DNA of 64,000 nt, from contig CM022944.1 in the NCBI GenBank assembly GCA_012931725.1, positions 35,753,187 through 35,817,186 on the forward strand, in the 5' to 3' direction. The DNA comes from Litsea cubeba (Eukaryota; Streptophyta; Magnoliopsida; Laurales; Lauraceae). Under the pieces are notes generated by a model. The model did not search any database. It had not been told where the DNA came from and saw nothing but the letters and a program-made list of their open reading frames with translations. Below are positions 44,901-55,400 of the stretch, one piece after another (position 1 is the stretch's first letter; every line of letters begins with the position of its first letter). The position numbers and the translations under genes were made by a program.

Positions 44901-46096
44901 CTTGTCCCAACTACTGGATGCGGGTGATCGCATCATCTTGAGGTGGATAGCGGGGTGGTGGCTCAGAATTTGTAGCCAGGACATTCATCCATCGAGATTC
45001 GAACGAAGAAACTGTCTTGGTGACTGAGCTGGGGCTCATTCTTTTTGAAGAAGAGCTAGGAAGGATCACTCTGCTGTCCTTTGCTTGAAGGAGCAGGGGA
45101 TTCTTCTGAATGTCTTCTTGTCCTGGAGACGCTGCGGGTCATCGGACGTCGGACATGGATTTTTGTTGCTGACTTTTGGCGTCTTCTGGTTTTTCCAACC
45201 ATATGGACGGCAGCAACTTGGTTGGGTCTATCTTTCTCGACCCATTTGGGAGAGACTTGAAGTGTAGGAGGCTGGGTCATTTGCTTCTCTAGTCTCTTTT
45301 GCCGATACGACGCGCGGCGGCATATACGACGAGCAATTTGAGCTTCGGTCAGCTCTGGTTGGGCTTTGACGATGAAGGATATGCTCCCTCAGGCGCAGCA
45401 GCCAAGCCTGTCTTCTTTGTAGCTGGGCAAGGACAGGATGCGAACCCTGTCCTTCGCCTGTTGCAGCGAAGCTTTGAATTTTTCAAGTTCGGCCCCTATA
45501 GAGATGAAGGGTCGAACTACAAGTTTGTAGGCCTTAGCAGATGTCTGCAGAGGCCTTGTGATGCATGACTTGATTTTGGGCTTGTAGGAACAAGCCGGCT
45601 CATGCTGGGTTGACTTGGGAGTCAGGTTGGAGATGGGTCTCTCCTCTTTCATGTAGGCAAGAGGGTAGAACTGGTTCTCCTTGAGTGGGACCAGGAATGC
45701 TGGCTTGGTGGATGTTTGGGACCTTCTTTGTTTTGGTGAAGGTCTTGGGGACCAAGTCTTGGGATAGACTTGGTCGTTTGAGGGTTGAGGCTTCGTGGGG
45801 CTGCCACGGGCTTCGGCCGTTCTAGTGCTCGCCTTTGGTGTCACGGTAGTGACAATTTGAGAGGCGAGTTTCTGCTTCTTGGAAGGAGCAGTTTGTTCTT
45901 CGGGAAGTGGGAATGGTCCCAGCGTCCCAAAGACGATAGTCCGGGGAGTCGAGGTCGACCCGGAGTTCAAAGAGTTGCCGAGGGAGTTGACGCTTCGGCA
46001 GCTGATGGGGCACTTGTAGGTGCGCGTCGTTTGCTTCTGTTGAAGCATAAGTTGGTGCTTGTTCTCGTCGAAGGTAATGGTTAGTGAAGCTGCCAT
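41920..46096 (-). pseudogene. gag: Gag of element E
   Basis: Minus strand. The likely start is ATG at 46096 (MAASLTITFDENKHQ), chosen because it opens the conserved-looking frame after the leader. The first part (46096-45392) is basic and Ser/Pro-rich. A TGA at 45389-45391, a frameshift near 45055 and a TAG near 44912 follow. The capsid-like retrotransposon gag domain lies at about 44650-44140: LKGMAFDWYSTLPEDSI, WAMLETRFLNHF, MAQLCSLKQGENESTYDF. A zinc-knuckle-like CPYHRMISHPLNQC stands near 43865. A long acidic Ser/Thr/Glu-rich stretch (43350-42350) links to the protease. The final TGA at 41920-41922 is in frame with the protease. It is large for a gag, as in Tat/Ogre relatives. Confidence 0.87.
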
Positions 46097-46489
46097 TGTT
46101 AGTTTTCGAAAAGTTTCTAAAACAAGACCACATCCATTAGTAATCACAAGAATATAATGATCATAAATGGGAAGTTCTATGGTTTTGTCTTTTCAAATTG
46201 CTCGAGGGAGATGACCCAAGCAATATGAAGAAGGTAGAAAGCCATAGAGGGTACAATTATTCTAATCGCAGGCATGGTAAGCCTAGAATGAGCCTCCTAG
46301 TGACTGCTTGAAGCAATTGTAAACTTAAATTCGACTTATCGAGAAGCAGAGCTCGCTCGAGGTAAGAAGAATATAAAGTTGGAGTTACAAATGTGCCGGC
46401 CGCGAATACAGTAGACCCTGAAAGGGCGTACTAGTACCGCTAAACACAAATGTTTAGAGACCGCATCCATGAGATGAGATTCTCTGTTT

Positions 46490-46775
46490 TGAAAGGTCGA
46501 GATTGGATTCATCAAAGAGAACGGATGGTATTCCGATCCAAATACGGTCTCAGCGATTTTCGCGAGCGCCAGTATTCAGAAGGAAATGAACCATAATTTC
46601 TCGGATCTGAATCCAAAAATGACGAGTTTTTTTTTTAAAGGCCAATATTGGATTCATCAAAGAGAGCAAAAGGCACTCCAATCTGAACATGGGCTCAGCG
46701 ATTTCCGCGAGCGCCAGTGCTCAGAAAGGAGAAGACCAAAATTCCTCCAATCTAAACCAAAAATGACGGAAGTTT
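46490..46775. repeat. Two diverged leader repeat units
   Basis: Two units of about 147 bp sharing ATTGGATTCATCAAAGAGA and TCAGCGATTT(T/C)CGCGAGCGCC, each ending in a poly-T tract. They look like distant relatives of the 155-bp units to the right (both have an AA(C/T)TCATC(G/A)AAGAGA-like start). Confidence 0.75.
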
Positions 46776-47145
46776 TTTTTTTTTGAAGATTTTTTTTTAT
46801 TTTTTATTTTTTTTATTTGAAAGTTTTTATTATTTTATTTTTTATTTAAAAATTTTTATTTTAAAAATTTTTATTTTAAAGATTTTTATTTTGAAAAAAA
46901 AATTATTTAAAAGACTAGAGAGTACACATAGGCCTCCTAACCCGGTCTTATGAAATCTCGATTGATAGAATTGCCCCCAGGTAGGGGTAGGATTACTTAA
47001 TGAACCCGTTTGGAGGACCCTTGCCTAGAACAGTTAAGCTGTCTCCACACTCTGGACAAGGCTTTTCTTGAATCAACCATGATCAAAGAACGCAGTTGGT
47101 TTAACCTTAGTGTTCTATGTCTTCTTTATATATATTTTAGATCTT

Positions 47146-48025
47146 TAATGAACTCATCGAAGAGAAACGATGGCCCAAAACCTTAGTCGAACAGGCTCAA
47201 CATTTCTGCAAGCACGATGAACGATAGGAAAGGATCAAGGTTTCTCAATTTTGAATCCAAAATGAAAAATCTGATTTTTTGTTTTTTTTGTTTTTTCTTT
47301 CTAATGAACTCATCGAAGAGAAACGATGGCCCAAAACCTTAGTCGAACAGGCTCAACATTTCTGCAAGCACGATGAACGATAGGAAATGATCAAGGTTTC
47401 TCAATTTTGAATCCAAAATGAAAAATTCGATTTTTTGTTTTTTTGTTTTTTTTTTCCAATGAACTCATCGAAGAGAAACGATGGCCCAAAACCTTAGTCG
47501 AACAGGCTCAACATTTCTGCAAGCACGATGAACGATAGGAAAGGATCAAGGTTTCTCAATTTTGAATCCAAAATGAAAATTTTGATTTTTTGTTTTTTTG
47601 TTTTTTTTTCTAATGAACTCATCAAAGAGAAACGATGGCCCAAAACCTTAGTCGAACAGGCTCAACATTTCTGCAAGCACGATGAACGACAAGGTTTCTC
47701 AATTTTGAATCCAAAAATCCGATTTTTTTTTTGTTTTTTTTTTCTAATGAACTCATCGAAGAGAAACGATGGCCCAAAACCTTAGTCGAACAGGCTCAAC
47801 ATTTCTGCAAGCATGATGAACGATAGGAAAGGATCAAGGTTTCTCAATTTTGAATCCAAAATGAAAAATCTGATTTTTTTTGTTTTTTTTTTTTTTTTAA
47901 TGAACTCATCAAAGAGAAACGATGGCCCAAAACCTTAGTCGAACAGGCTCAACATTTCTGCAAGCACGATGAACGATAGGAAAGGATTAAGGTTTCTCAA
48001 TTTTGAATCCAAAAATCCAATTTTT
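47146..48025. repeat. Six tandem 155-bp units in the leader of element E
   Basis: Units begin with AATGAACTCATC(G/A)AAGAG near 47147, 47303, 47459, 47612, 47747 and 47899. Each contains CCCAAAACCTTAGTCGAAC and ends in a poly-T/G tract of variable length. The fourth unit is shortened by about 20 bp. Units are nearly identical apart from the T-tracts. Confidence 0.93.
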
Positions 48026-48224
48026 TTTTAAAAGAGAAAGGGTGGAAATAAATTCAAAGAATTAGAAATTTCAAAAAAATCTCATCTCATTTTTTTTAGA
48101 TGCGGAATCCAACATAGGCCACCAATTAGAAAGTAGCCAAGGAATCAAGAAAAAAAGTATGAGCATAGAGCAATAGATATGATATGCAAATATTTCATTT
48201 CTAGCATCGTGTTCTCAAATGAAC

Positions 48225-48244
48225 GAGTCCCACCGGGTGTGCCA
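48225..48244 (-). other. Putative primer-binding site of element E
   Basis: The plus strand reads GAGTCCCACCGGGTGTGCCA, which has the look of a tRNA 3' end with its terminal CCA, three bases from the end of the 5' LTR. It is not the initiator-Met type used by elements L and C. I cannot name the tRNA with confidence; it partly resembles tRNA-Lys. Confidence 0.65.
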
Positions 48245-48247
48245 GCT

Positions 48248-50833
48248 TGATGGACCAGCGCATTCTGCTCACTCTGTTCTACCGAGGTCGGCGGACGTGG
48301 GAGTCCGTTTGGGACCGACCCTTTCGTAACCGGAGGGGGGGCAAAGGCGTGCATCAACATTTCTTTTGTGTGGGTGTGCCAGATTTTCTATTTTACTTGG
48401 AATTGCAAGTGGTGATCTGGAGATCAACCTTCACAAGTAAAAAGAAAATCAACTTCTTTCAAGTTTTCTATTGCACATATATTTAAGAAAAGAGACATTT
48501 TCTTGATTTGTCGTGAAAGGCGACTTTTTTGGCATTATAGCTGATTTATGGCGTTTATAGCCGATTTTGGCATTTATAACCGATTTACAATCCTTATCAA
48601 TAATGAAAGACAAGAGTTGTGATTTTTGTCTCTTTTGAAAAAAATATAAACTACAATGAAAAGCAAGAAAATGAGGATCTAACTTCTCAGGAGATTGTGG
48701 GGGACTTGTTCAGATTGACAGTCGTAAGCCATATATGGACTTCGCCATCATCCATGCAGATGAGAACAGAGGATGCTATTGATTCGCTTGGCTTGGCTAT
48801 AACCTCAGGTTTTTAGAGGAATAGAAGGTCCTACGTCCAATAAAAAGCCAAGTAGACGGGCTGAAAAGCCACGTCTAAGCCATTGGAGGCAGAAGGAGAA
48901 GGCAAGGACCTTGGGGAGGTACCCCCCAAGGGACATTTGTCACCTTGTAGCGGTGGTCGGTCTAGAACTTCCATAGAATTTTCTCTCTTTCTTTCTCTTA
49001 GATTTCTGATGCCTTTTTCTGTATGAGTTTCCGGATTTTCTGCAGTCTGTTGTGTGTCTTTTCTTCTTGGAGTGTTCTCCAATTTATAGGCCTTTTGGTA
49101 GCTGTTTAGGAGGGTTTATGGGCTTTTATTGTCATTAAGCCGCATAATGGGAGGAGCTATAGGATTTAATTCCTTTATTTTGTAACTCCTTTTTCTTGGC
49201 TTCTAATTGGCCGGAGGAGATTAAGGGCATTTAATCGCCTTTAATCACCATGATGGGAGGAGTTTCATGGTTTAAATGTCATGAATCTCTTGAATTGTAA
49301 CTCCTGGATGCTTGCTTCTGATTGGGCCGTCCAAAGAAATGAATTAATGACTGTAATAAAGCTAGTCAATTAATCGCATTAAGTGGTCGCCGAGCAGTTG
49401 AAGAGTCGCGGGCTGTGCCGCGTCTTTTGGGATTCTTCTGGCGATGATCAACGATGGATCTTTATGTAGATCGACATTAGATGATCACGTAACTTCAGGT
49501 ATTGGTTGCCAACAGCGGGTCGGTGCCATCTGTCCTATCGATTTCTCGATCGGTCGAAGAGAAAGCACACTTTTTTTGGTTGACCGGTTGGCGATCAATC
49601 TTGATTTCGATACTCTAGATGAATGACCCCTGTTTTTTACGGATGTCAGAGGATTTGGTGTCTCAAAAGTAAGAATTTTGGAAAATCAGAGGAGTCGGAC
49701 GCTTCGAATCGAGAAGAAACGACGAAAAACGGGGTTTCCGGGGCCCTCCCGGAGATCTCGGGCTCCAGTGTCGCCGGCGACCCTGGGCCAGGGTCGCAGG
49801 GGTCTGCGACCGTGGGGGGTTTTCCCCCCTTTTGTCCCGTTTTGTGTCCGTTTTTGCTGTTTTTTTATTCTTTATTCTTTTGTATTTTTCCTTGACATTT
49901 TTGATCATTTATTGGCCTGATTTCCCTGTAGAAAACCTGATGAGAATCATTGTATTTTTTTTCCAAAGTTTCCAATTTTCTGAGAAAGCCGAAGACTGTC
50001 GCGCAAAGCTGCCGATTTTCCGTTAGAAGCTAAAACTGGGTTAAACGATGTCGGAATGACCTGAAATTTGGGGTGAAGCCGGCTGAGCAATAAATAAGAC
50101 CAACCATAGGGTTTTGTTTGAGTTTTGAAGCCATTTGGGGTCCTATCACTAGTAGACTTGCTTTTGTCGCGATAAAGATGTCGCGGCTTGATGTGCGGTC
50201 AACCGATGTCCGATTGACTTGAGATTTGACAGGGAACCTATTGGAGTCATTTTAAGATGATCCATAGGCTCTGTCTTGGAAACCATGATCCCGGGGAGCT
50301 TCTCCGCCGAGAGGCCTGATTTGGCTTCCGAGCGTCAAAGTATGGTCAAATGTTGTCAAAATGACCTGAAATTTGACGTGTAGCCCTTTGTAAGCATTTT
50401 GAAGCCATCCATGTGCTCTATCTGATGAGTGATGGCCTCGGTGGTTCTCGCTGTCGAGAGACTTGATTTAGTTATTTGAGGGTTGATGTAGGGTCAAACG
50501 TTGTCGGTTTGACTCGGAACTTGACGTGGAGCCTTTTGGATGTATTTTGAGACCATCCATTGGCTCTGATTGAAGATTTGGTGTCTCTGATGCTTTCGCC
50601 CCCGAGAGCTCCTTTTAAGCTGCCGGAGAAGCAAAGTTAGGCCAAATGATTTTGAAATGGCCCGAAACTTCTTGTGTACTCCTTTTTTGGCTGTCTTGAA
50701 GGATCTTGCAGTTTTTGTTTGATTCTGACAAGATTTGATTTTTTGGAAGTAGCATTGCCTATTTATGGCAGGTTGCAACTTCATGCAGTTTTTTGGATCT
50801 TGAAGAGGCAAAGTAATATTTTTGGTGTCAACA
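48248..50833 (-). repeat. 5' LTR of element E
   Basis: 2,586 bp; on the minus strand it runs TGTTGACACC ... GGTCCATCA. The internal edge adjoins the PBS and the outer edge adjoins GCATA at 50834-50838. It is longer than the 3' LTR by 58 bp because of several indels (for example extra bases near 49735-49785 and 50645-50660). Confidence 0.92.
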
Positions 50834-52140
50834 GCATATCCGTAAGGACCGCCAACAAAAATCCCGGTGTTGATCACACTGGTCCTTTTCACCCAGCTTG
50901 GAGAATCTTCCCTCCTAGAGCACATGGGAGAAAGGCTCATGATCGAGAAAGTACGATCAAACGTCGATCGAGTAACAACAGTCCTCTCCTCACCATCAGT
51001 TGTGTAAGAGAATTGAAAACATCTTCTCTGGTATGTCATGTCGTCAGGGACTGCATCACCAAAGGAAAAGGTAGGCTTGGGCAACACCCTCTGATCGTTC
51101 ATGACGCAAGGACGGTTGCTTACCATGATCATATAGAACTCCTCACCTTTGAGAGCGATCAATCACTGTCTCATCTCATCTTTGTTGAGAGAGTCACACT
51201 CTTTCAAGTTTCTCTCAACATACAGGACCTTCTCCCAAGCCTGCTGAATGGCCGCATTAGAAGATCTAGCAAATCGATGAGGTACGCTGGTAACAGGCTC
51301 TTTACCCTTGTTCGTTCGGGAGGAACTGTCTGCAAAGGTTGGGAAAGAAAAGATCAATCATCAAAATGACAGAATTTCGCTAAAAGAAAATCTGGCGAAA
51401 TGTTGGCATGATTCCGGGCCAATTCTGAAGAAATGGGAAATACCCCGAAAGAAATAGAAAGCTTGAAGATGGGCTTAACATCGCCACAAGCTCAAAAACT
51501 CCAAACTTTCAAAGCCTCTCAAATCTCCGCAAATCAGGAAGGGCTCAACATCGTTGTGAGCTCAAAATTCCAAAAGTTTGCAAAGATTTTCAGGTATGTG
51601 CCATCATCATGCTCCAATTTCAATTTACAAAAATATCATGCATAGAAAGTAAATTGTCGTGCATTAGATGCTAGAAGACTCTTGACAAAAGTTTGACCAA
51701 TTCCAACCCAACTTCGTAAAAACCAATCAAACTTTGACTAAGCCAAAATTCATGTTGGCTTGACCTAGAAATCCTAGCCTTTTATTTGATGCATAAAAAT
51801 AAATAAATGCATGAACATCTTGATTTGCATAAAAACGCATTATCATGGTGAGCAAAAAGAAAAAAAAGAAACTTTCTCGAAAAAAAAAGAGGGAAAGCGA
51901 AAAAAAAGGATTTGGCCCATAGGCCACGTGGCTGTAAGGCCAGATCCGTACGGATCTGTTCGTACGGTCCAAAAAAAAGTGTAAAAAAAAGAAGAAGAAA
52001 GAAACAGGTCGAAAAAAAAAAAAGAAAACACGTGAACGAGAAAAAGAAAAGAAAAGGAAAGAAAAAAAAAAGAACCTTTTTATTACCATCTTACTTCTAT
52101 AATGGAGTATTCTTGGAAAAGAAGACTTACTTGAAGCCAT
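50834..52140 (-). pseudogene. Antisense additional ORF of element D, promoter-proximal exons
   Basis: Exon 1 is ATGGCTTCAA at 52140-52131 with donor GTAAGT, the same as in the E copy. After an intron of about 800 bp, exon 2 starts at 51329 (acceptor TTTGCAG) in matching phase. It reads SSSRTNKGKEPVTSVPHRFA, then EKVLYVERNLKECDSLN, a TGA near 51163, and then the frame with EFYMIMVSNRPCVMNDQRV and EERTVVTRSTFDRTFSIMS down to GGPYGYA. There element E interrupts it. The reading resumes at 29179 in another frame. Together with 26344-29184 this is a long multi-exon gene for a plant-mobile-domain protein running opposite to the element's own genes. It is broken by stops and two insertions. Confidence 0.75.
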
Positions 52141-52254
52141 TGATGGAGAAGAAGAAGAAAAGCTTGAAATTCTTGAAAAACTCTTGGTCTTGAAGCACTC
52201 TTGAGGTTTTTGCCAAAGAAAGTAATAGGAGCAAGAGATCCAACCTCCCTTTGC

Positions 52255-52261
52255 TTTTATA
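52255..52261 (-). promoter_or_regulatory. TATA box of the antisense gene of element D
   Basis: TATAAAA on the minus strand in TTCTATAAAAGCAAAGG, 115 bp before the exon 1 ATG. It is the counterpart of 32762-32768 in element E. Confidence 0.75.
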
Positions 52262-52329
52262 GAAGAGAGCAAGTCAAAAAAGGGAAACAAGGAGAAAAAA
52301 AAGGAGGTAGGTGCTACAAATTAGTAACC

Positions 52330-52580
52330 TTCCCAAAAGAAAGAAATTAGGAAGTTTCTTTTCCAAAAGAAAGATACTTGGAGGGATTCTCTCCCAAAAG
52401 AAAGCAATTAGAGAGATTTTCTCCCAAAAGAGAGGAGATTTGAGATACTCTCTCCCAAAGAAAGATATCTTGAGATATTCTCTCCCAAAATAAAGGGAAC
52501 ATGAGAGATTCTCTCCAAGTAAGGATATTCTTAGATATTCTTTATCCAAAGGAGATATTTTTAGACATTCTTTACAAAAA
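52330..52580. repeat. Degenerate GAGAGATTCTCTCCCAA repeats in element D
   Basis: Inverted counterpart of 32455-32705: units of about 36 bp with AGATATTCTCTCCCAAAA and GAGAGATT(C/T)TCTCC, upstream of the antisense promoter. Confidence 0.82.
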
Positions 52581-52904
52581 TAATACCATATAAGATCTAA
52601 GGCATTTCAAAAAGCTTAAGGTCCCATGGGTTAGCCCATATGAGCTGGATTTGACCACCTAGGCACTAAAAGAGGCTTTTAGTTAAAGAAAAATCCCTCT
52701 TACATACAAAAATGGTTCCATGCCTCTTATTGAGTTGATTGGACCATACAAAAGAAAAAGAATTACAAGCCCCATGAGCTTCCAAAAATTCAAGCCATCT
52801 TGCCTCATGTACCAAATTAAGCCAAAATCTTGAAATTGACATTCCGCAGAAATCCAAACCACTCTAATAGACCCAAATAGTCCCAAAGAGTGACCAAAAA
52901 CCAA

Positions 52905-53125
52905 ATCCTTGTCCCCTAACCTGCCACATACAGCTTCTTAGGTCACAAGGCCAAAAATAAAAAATCAAATCCTGATACCCTAACTTGCCACATACAGCTT
53001 GTTAGGTCATAAGATCAAAACCAAAACCGATCCCCTAACTTGCCACATACAACTTGTTAGGTTATAAGGTCAAAACCAAACCCGACCCCCTAACCTGCCA
53101 CATACCGCTTGTTAAGTCACAAGGT
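52905..53125. repeat. Tandem TGCCACATACAGC-TGTTAGGTCAC repeats in element D
   Basis: Four units of about 55-60 bp, the inverted counterpart of 31940-32165 in element E. They lie between the antisense promoter and the polypurine tract. Confidence 0.87.
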
Positions 53126-53340
53126 CAAAAACAAAAATCCAAATCCCTCATGTCATTTTCAAAAATTTGCCTTGAGATGGTACGTGATCTCTTTCACTAC
53201 CATAAAAATCCCCTGGAAACTCAAAAGGCTACTCTACCAGAAAAAAAAATGCTCAAGACTCTTGGCCAAGTCAGAAGCTCTCCTTTAAAAGTTCTCTTGG
53301 AGGCACATCGACTACAAATGTTAAGCAACTCGTCGTTGTA

Positions 53341-54864
53341 CCTAAAGGGGGCATTTGTTGACATCAAAAATGTCATTTTGCCTCATTAATAACAAGAAAG
53401 CAATGTGAAGCTGCAGCGTACCACAAACAGGCAATGCTACTTCCGAAAAATCAAATCTTATCAGAATCAAACAAAAACTGCAAGATCCTTCAAGACAACC
53501 AAAAAAGGGGTACACATGAAGTTTCGGGCCATTTCAAAATTATTTGGCCTAACTTCACTCCTCCAGTAGTTGAACAGGAGTTCCCGGCGACGACAGCGTC
53601 GAAGACATCAAATCTTTGATCAGAACCTGTGGATTGTCTCAAAATACCTCCAAAAGGCTCCACACCAAGTTTGATGTCAAACTGACAACGTTTGACACTG
53701 CATCAACCCTCAAGCAGCAGAATCAAGCCGCTCGGCGGTGAGAACCACCGAGGCCATAACTTATCAAACAGAGCACATTACTGACTTCAAAATGCTTACA
53801 AAGGGCTACATTTCAAGTTTCAGGTCATTTCGACAACGTTTGACCATACTTTGACTCTCGAAAGCGAAATCAGGCCTCTTGGTGGCGAAGCTCCCTGGGA
53901 CCATGGTTTCCAAATTGGAGCTAGTGGATCGTCTCAAAATGACTCCAATAGGCTCCCTGTCAAAATTCAAGTCAATCGGACACCGGTTGACCGTACATTA
54001 AAACGCGACATCTTCATCGCGACAAAATCAAGTTTACTGTCAATAGGACTCCACATGGCTTCAAAAAAAAAGCCTATGGTTGCTCTTATTTATTGCTCAG
54101 GAGGCTTCACCTCAAGTTTCAGGTCATTCCGGCATCGTTTGACCTAGTTTCGGCTTCTAATAGCAAATCGGCAGCCCTACGTGACAAAGTCTTCGGCTTT
54201 CCCAGAAATTTGGAAACTTTGCATCCCAAATTGCAAGGATTCTCATCAAGTTTTCTATAGGGATATTAGGCCAATAGATGTGAAAAAAATGTCAGGAAAA
54301 ATACAAAAGAAAAAAGAATCGGAAAAAACCTGACAAAACGGCTGAAAATCGGCAACCAAAAGAGGAAAAACGCCATGGTCATCGGCGACCCTGCCCAATG
54401 GTTGCCATTGACCCTGGAAATCTGGGTCGTCAGATTTCAACCGAAAGGGCATTTTTCGACCTCTTTTCGCATTTCGAGATTTTCGACCCCTATGGTTTTC
54501 CAAAATTCTGACATTTTAGGCACCAAATCCGTCGATATTCATCAACATCATGGGTCCGTCTTCAAGAGCATCAAATCATCATTGATCGCCAACTGGTGAA
54601 CCAAAAAAGTGCACTTTATGTTCGATCGATGGAGAAATCGATAAGACAGGTGGCACCGGCTGACTATTAGCAATCAATGTCTGAAGTCACACGGTCATCC
54701 GATGTCGATCAGTATGAAGATCCATCGATTATCATCACCAGAAGAATTCCAAAAGATGCGGCACAGCCTGCGACTCTTCGAGTGACTTGGCGACCACTTA
54801 ATGTTGTTAATTGATCCGTTTATGGTAACTTAATGCGGTCATTAACTCGTTATTTTGGACGGCC
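53341..54864 (+). repeat. Polypurine tract and truncated 3' LTR of element D
   Basis: TAAAGGGGGCATT directly precedes TGTTGACATC at 53356. The LTR is related throughout to the LTRs of E read on their minus strand (for example GTTTGACGTCAAAT-like and GTCATTCCGGCATCG blocks), but is clearly diverged. It stops after TTTTGGACGGCC at 54864, where E's LTR continues with ATCAGAAGCAAGC; the rest of this LTR is not found in the window. Confidence 0.85.
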
Positions 54865-55400
54865 CACTACACCATTTCAGGGTTTTTACAGCGCGTCATT
54901 TACGGCGTGCATTGAATGCAAGCCGTAAATGATATAATAGTACAGCGCGCATGGGATGCGAGCCGCAAAAGGGCTTTTTATTCTCTTCATTAAGGCGTGC
55001 ATTTTGCGCGCCGTGAGATCTTATCAATTACGGCGTGCATTTAGGACGCCATAAATTATTGAGCATTTGCGGCCTACATTCGCAAGCCGTAAAAATATTA
55101 GGGTATCACAGCCCACATGTTGCACGCTGTAAAAGGCCAAGCCATTCAAATTAAGTTCACGGCCTGCTTTGAGAAGCTGTAAGATTAATCTGCTTTCACA
55201 GCCCACATTTCATATGCCGTAAAAAAAAGAAACCCGCCAAATTAATATTCCAAAAATATTTCGCACCCTTTTTTTTACACCCAAAATTTAACCCCAAATT
55301 AGGGATAGACGATACCCACTGAGAACCCAAATCTTGACACCAAAAAAATTTCGCACACCTTCTTCTTCTCACGATACCCACCGAGAACCCATTGCTCTTA
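54865..55400 (+). mobile_element. CACTA-like DNA transposon 5' end, first of three
   Basis: Begins CACTACACCATTTCAGGG inside the LTR of D. It then has seven or eight subterminal units that are each imperfect hairpins: CGGC(G/C)T(G/A)CAT ... (A)(T)GC(A/G)(A)GCCGTAAA. A CACTAC terminus followed by subterminal inverted repeats is the mark of CACTA (En/Spm) transposons. The opposite terminus is not in the window, so its length is unknown. At 55309 and 55373 there is a duplicated CGATACCCAC(T/C)GAGAACCCA. Confidence 0.65.

Larger units (their letters stand above)
46097..48247 (-). other. Leader of element E with tandem repeats and PBS
   Basis: 2.15 kb between the 5' LTR and gag, without a gene. 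From right to left it holds the PBS, an AT-rich stretch, six tandem units of about 155 bp (47146-48025), a low-complexity T/A tract (46770-46910) and two related, diverged units (46490-46780). Confidence 0.85.
29185..50833 (-). mobile_element. Tat-lineage Ty3/gypsy retrotransposon E, complete, 21.6 kb
   Basis: A full-length element on the minus strand: 5' LTR 48248-50833, PBS, leader with tandem repeats, gag-pro-RT-RNaseH-aRNH-IN (46096-37186), an opposite-strand gene (32762-34203), and 3' LTR 29185-31712. GCATA duplications flank it at 29180-29184 and 50834-50838. The second RNase H domain, the antisense additional ORF and the large size place it in the Tat lineage. It is dead: gag-pol has many stops, one frameshift, a deletion in integrase and a lost catalytic residue. 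A 1.77-kb solo LTR is inserted at 35147. It sits inside the antisense gene of its relative D. Confidence 0.93.
50834..54864 (+). mobile_element. Tat-lineage element D, right part
   Basis: Continuation of D after the insertion of E. It contains the 5' exons and promoter of the antisense gene, inverted copies of the two tandem arrays seen in E, a polypurine tract and a 3' LTR truncated by a CACTA-like element. Confidence 0.85.

Noticed and set aside
47146..48025. CRISPR-like regular repeats
   Set aside because: Units of 155 bp are tandem without distinct spacers, lie in a retrotransposon leader, and the DNA is eukaryotic.
51727..52290. 187-codon Phe/Ser-rich frame on the minus strand of D
   Set aside because: Same cause as in E: promoter, first exon and T-rich intron read through.
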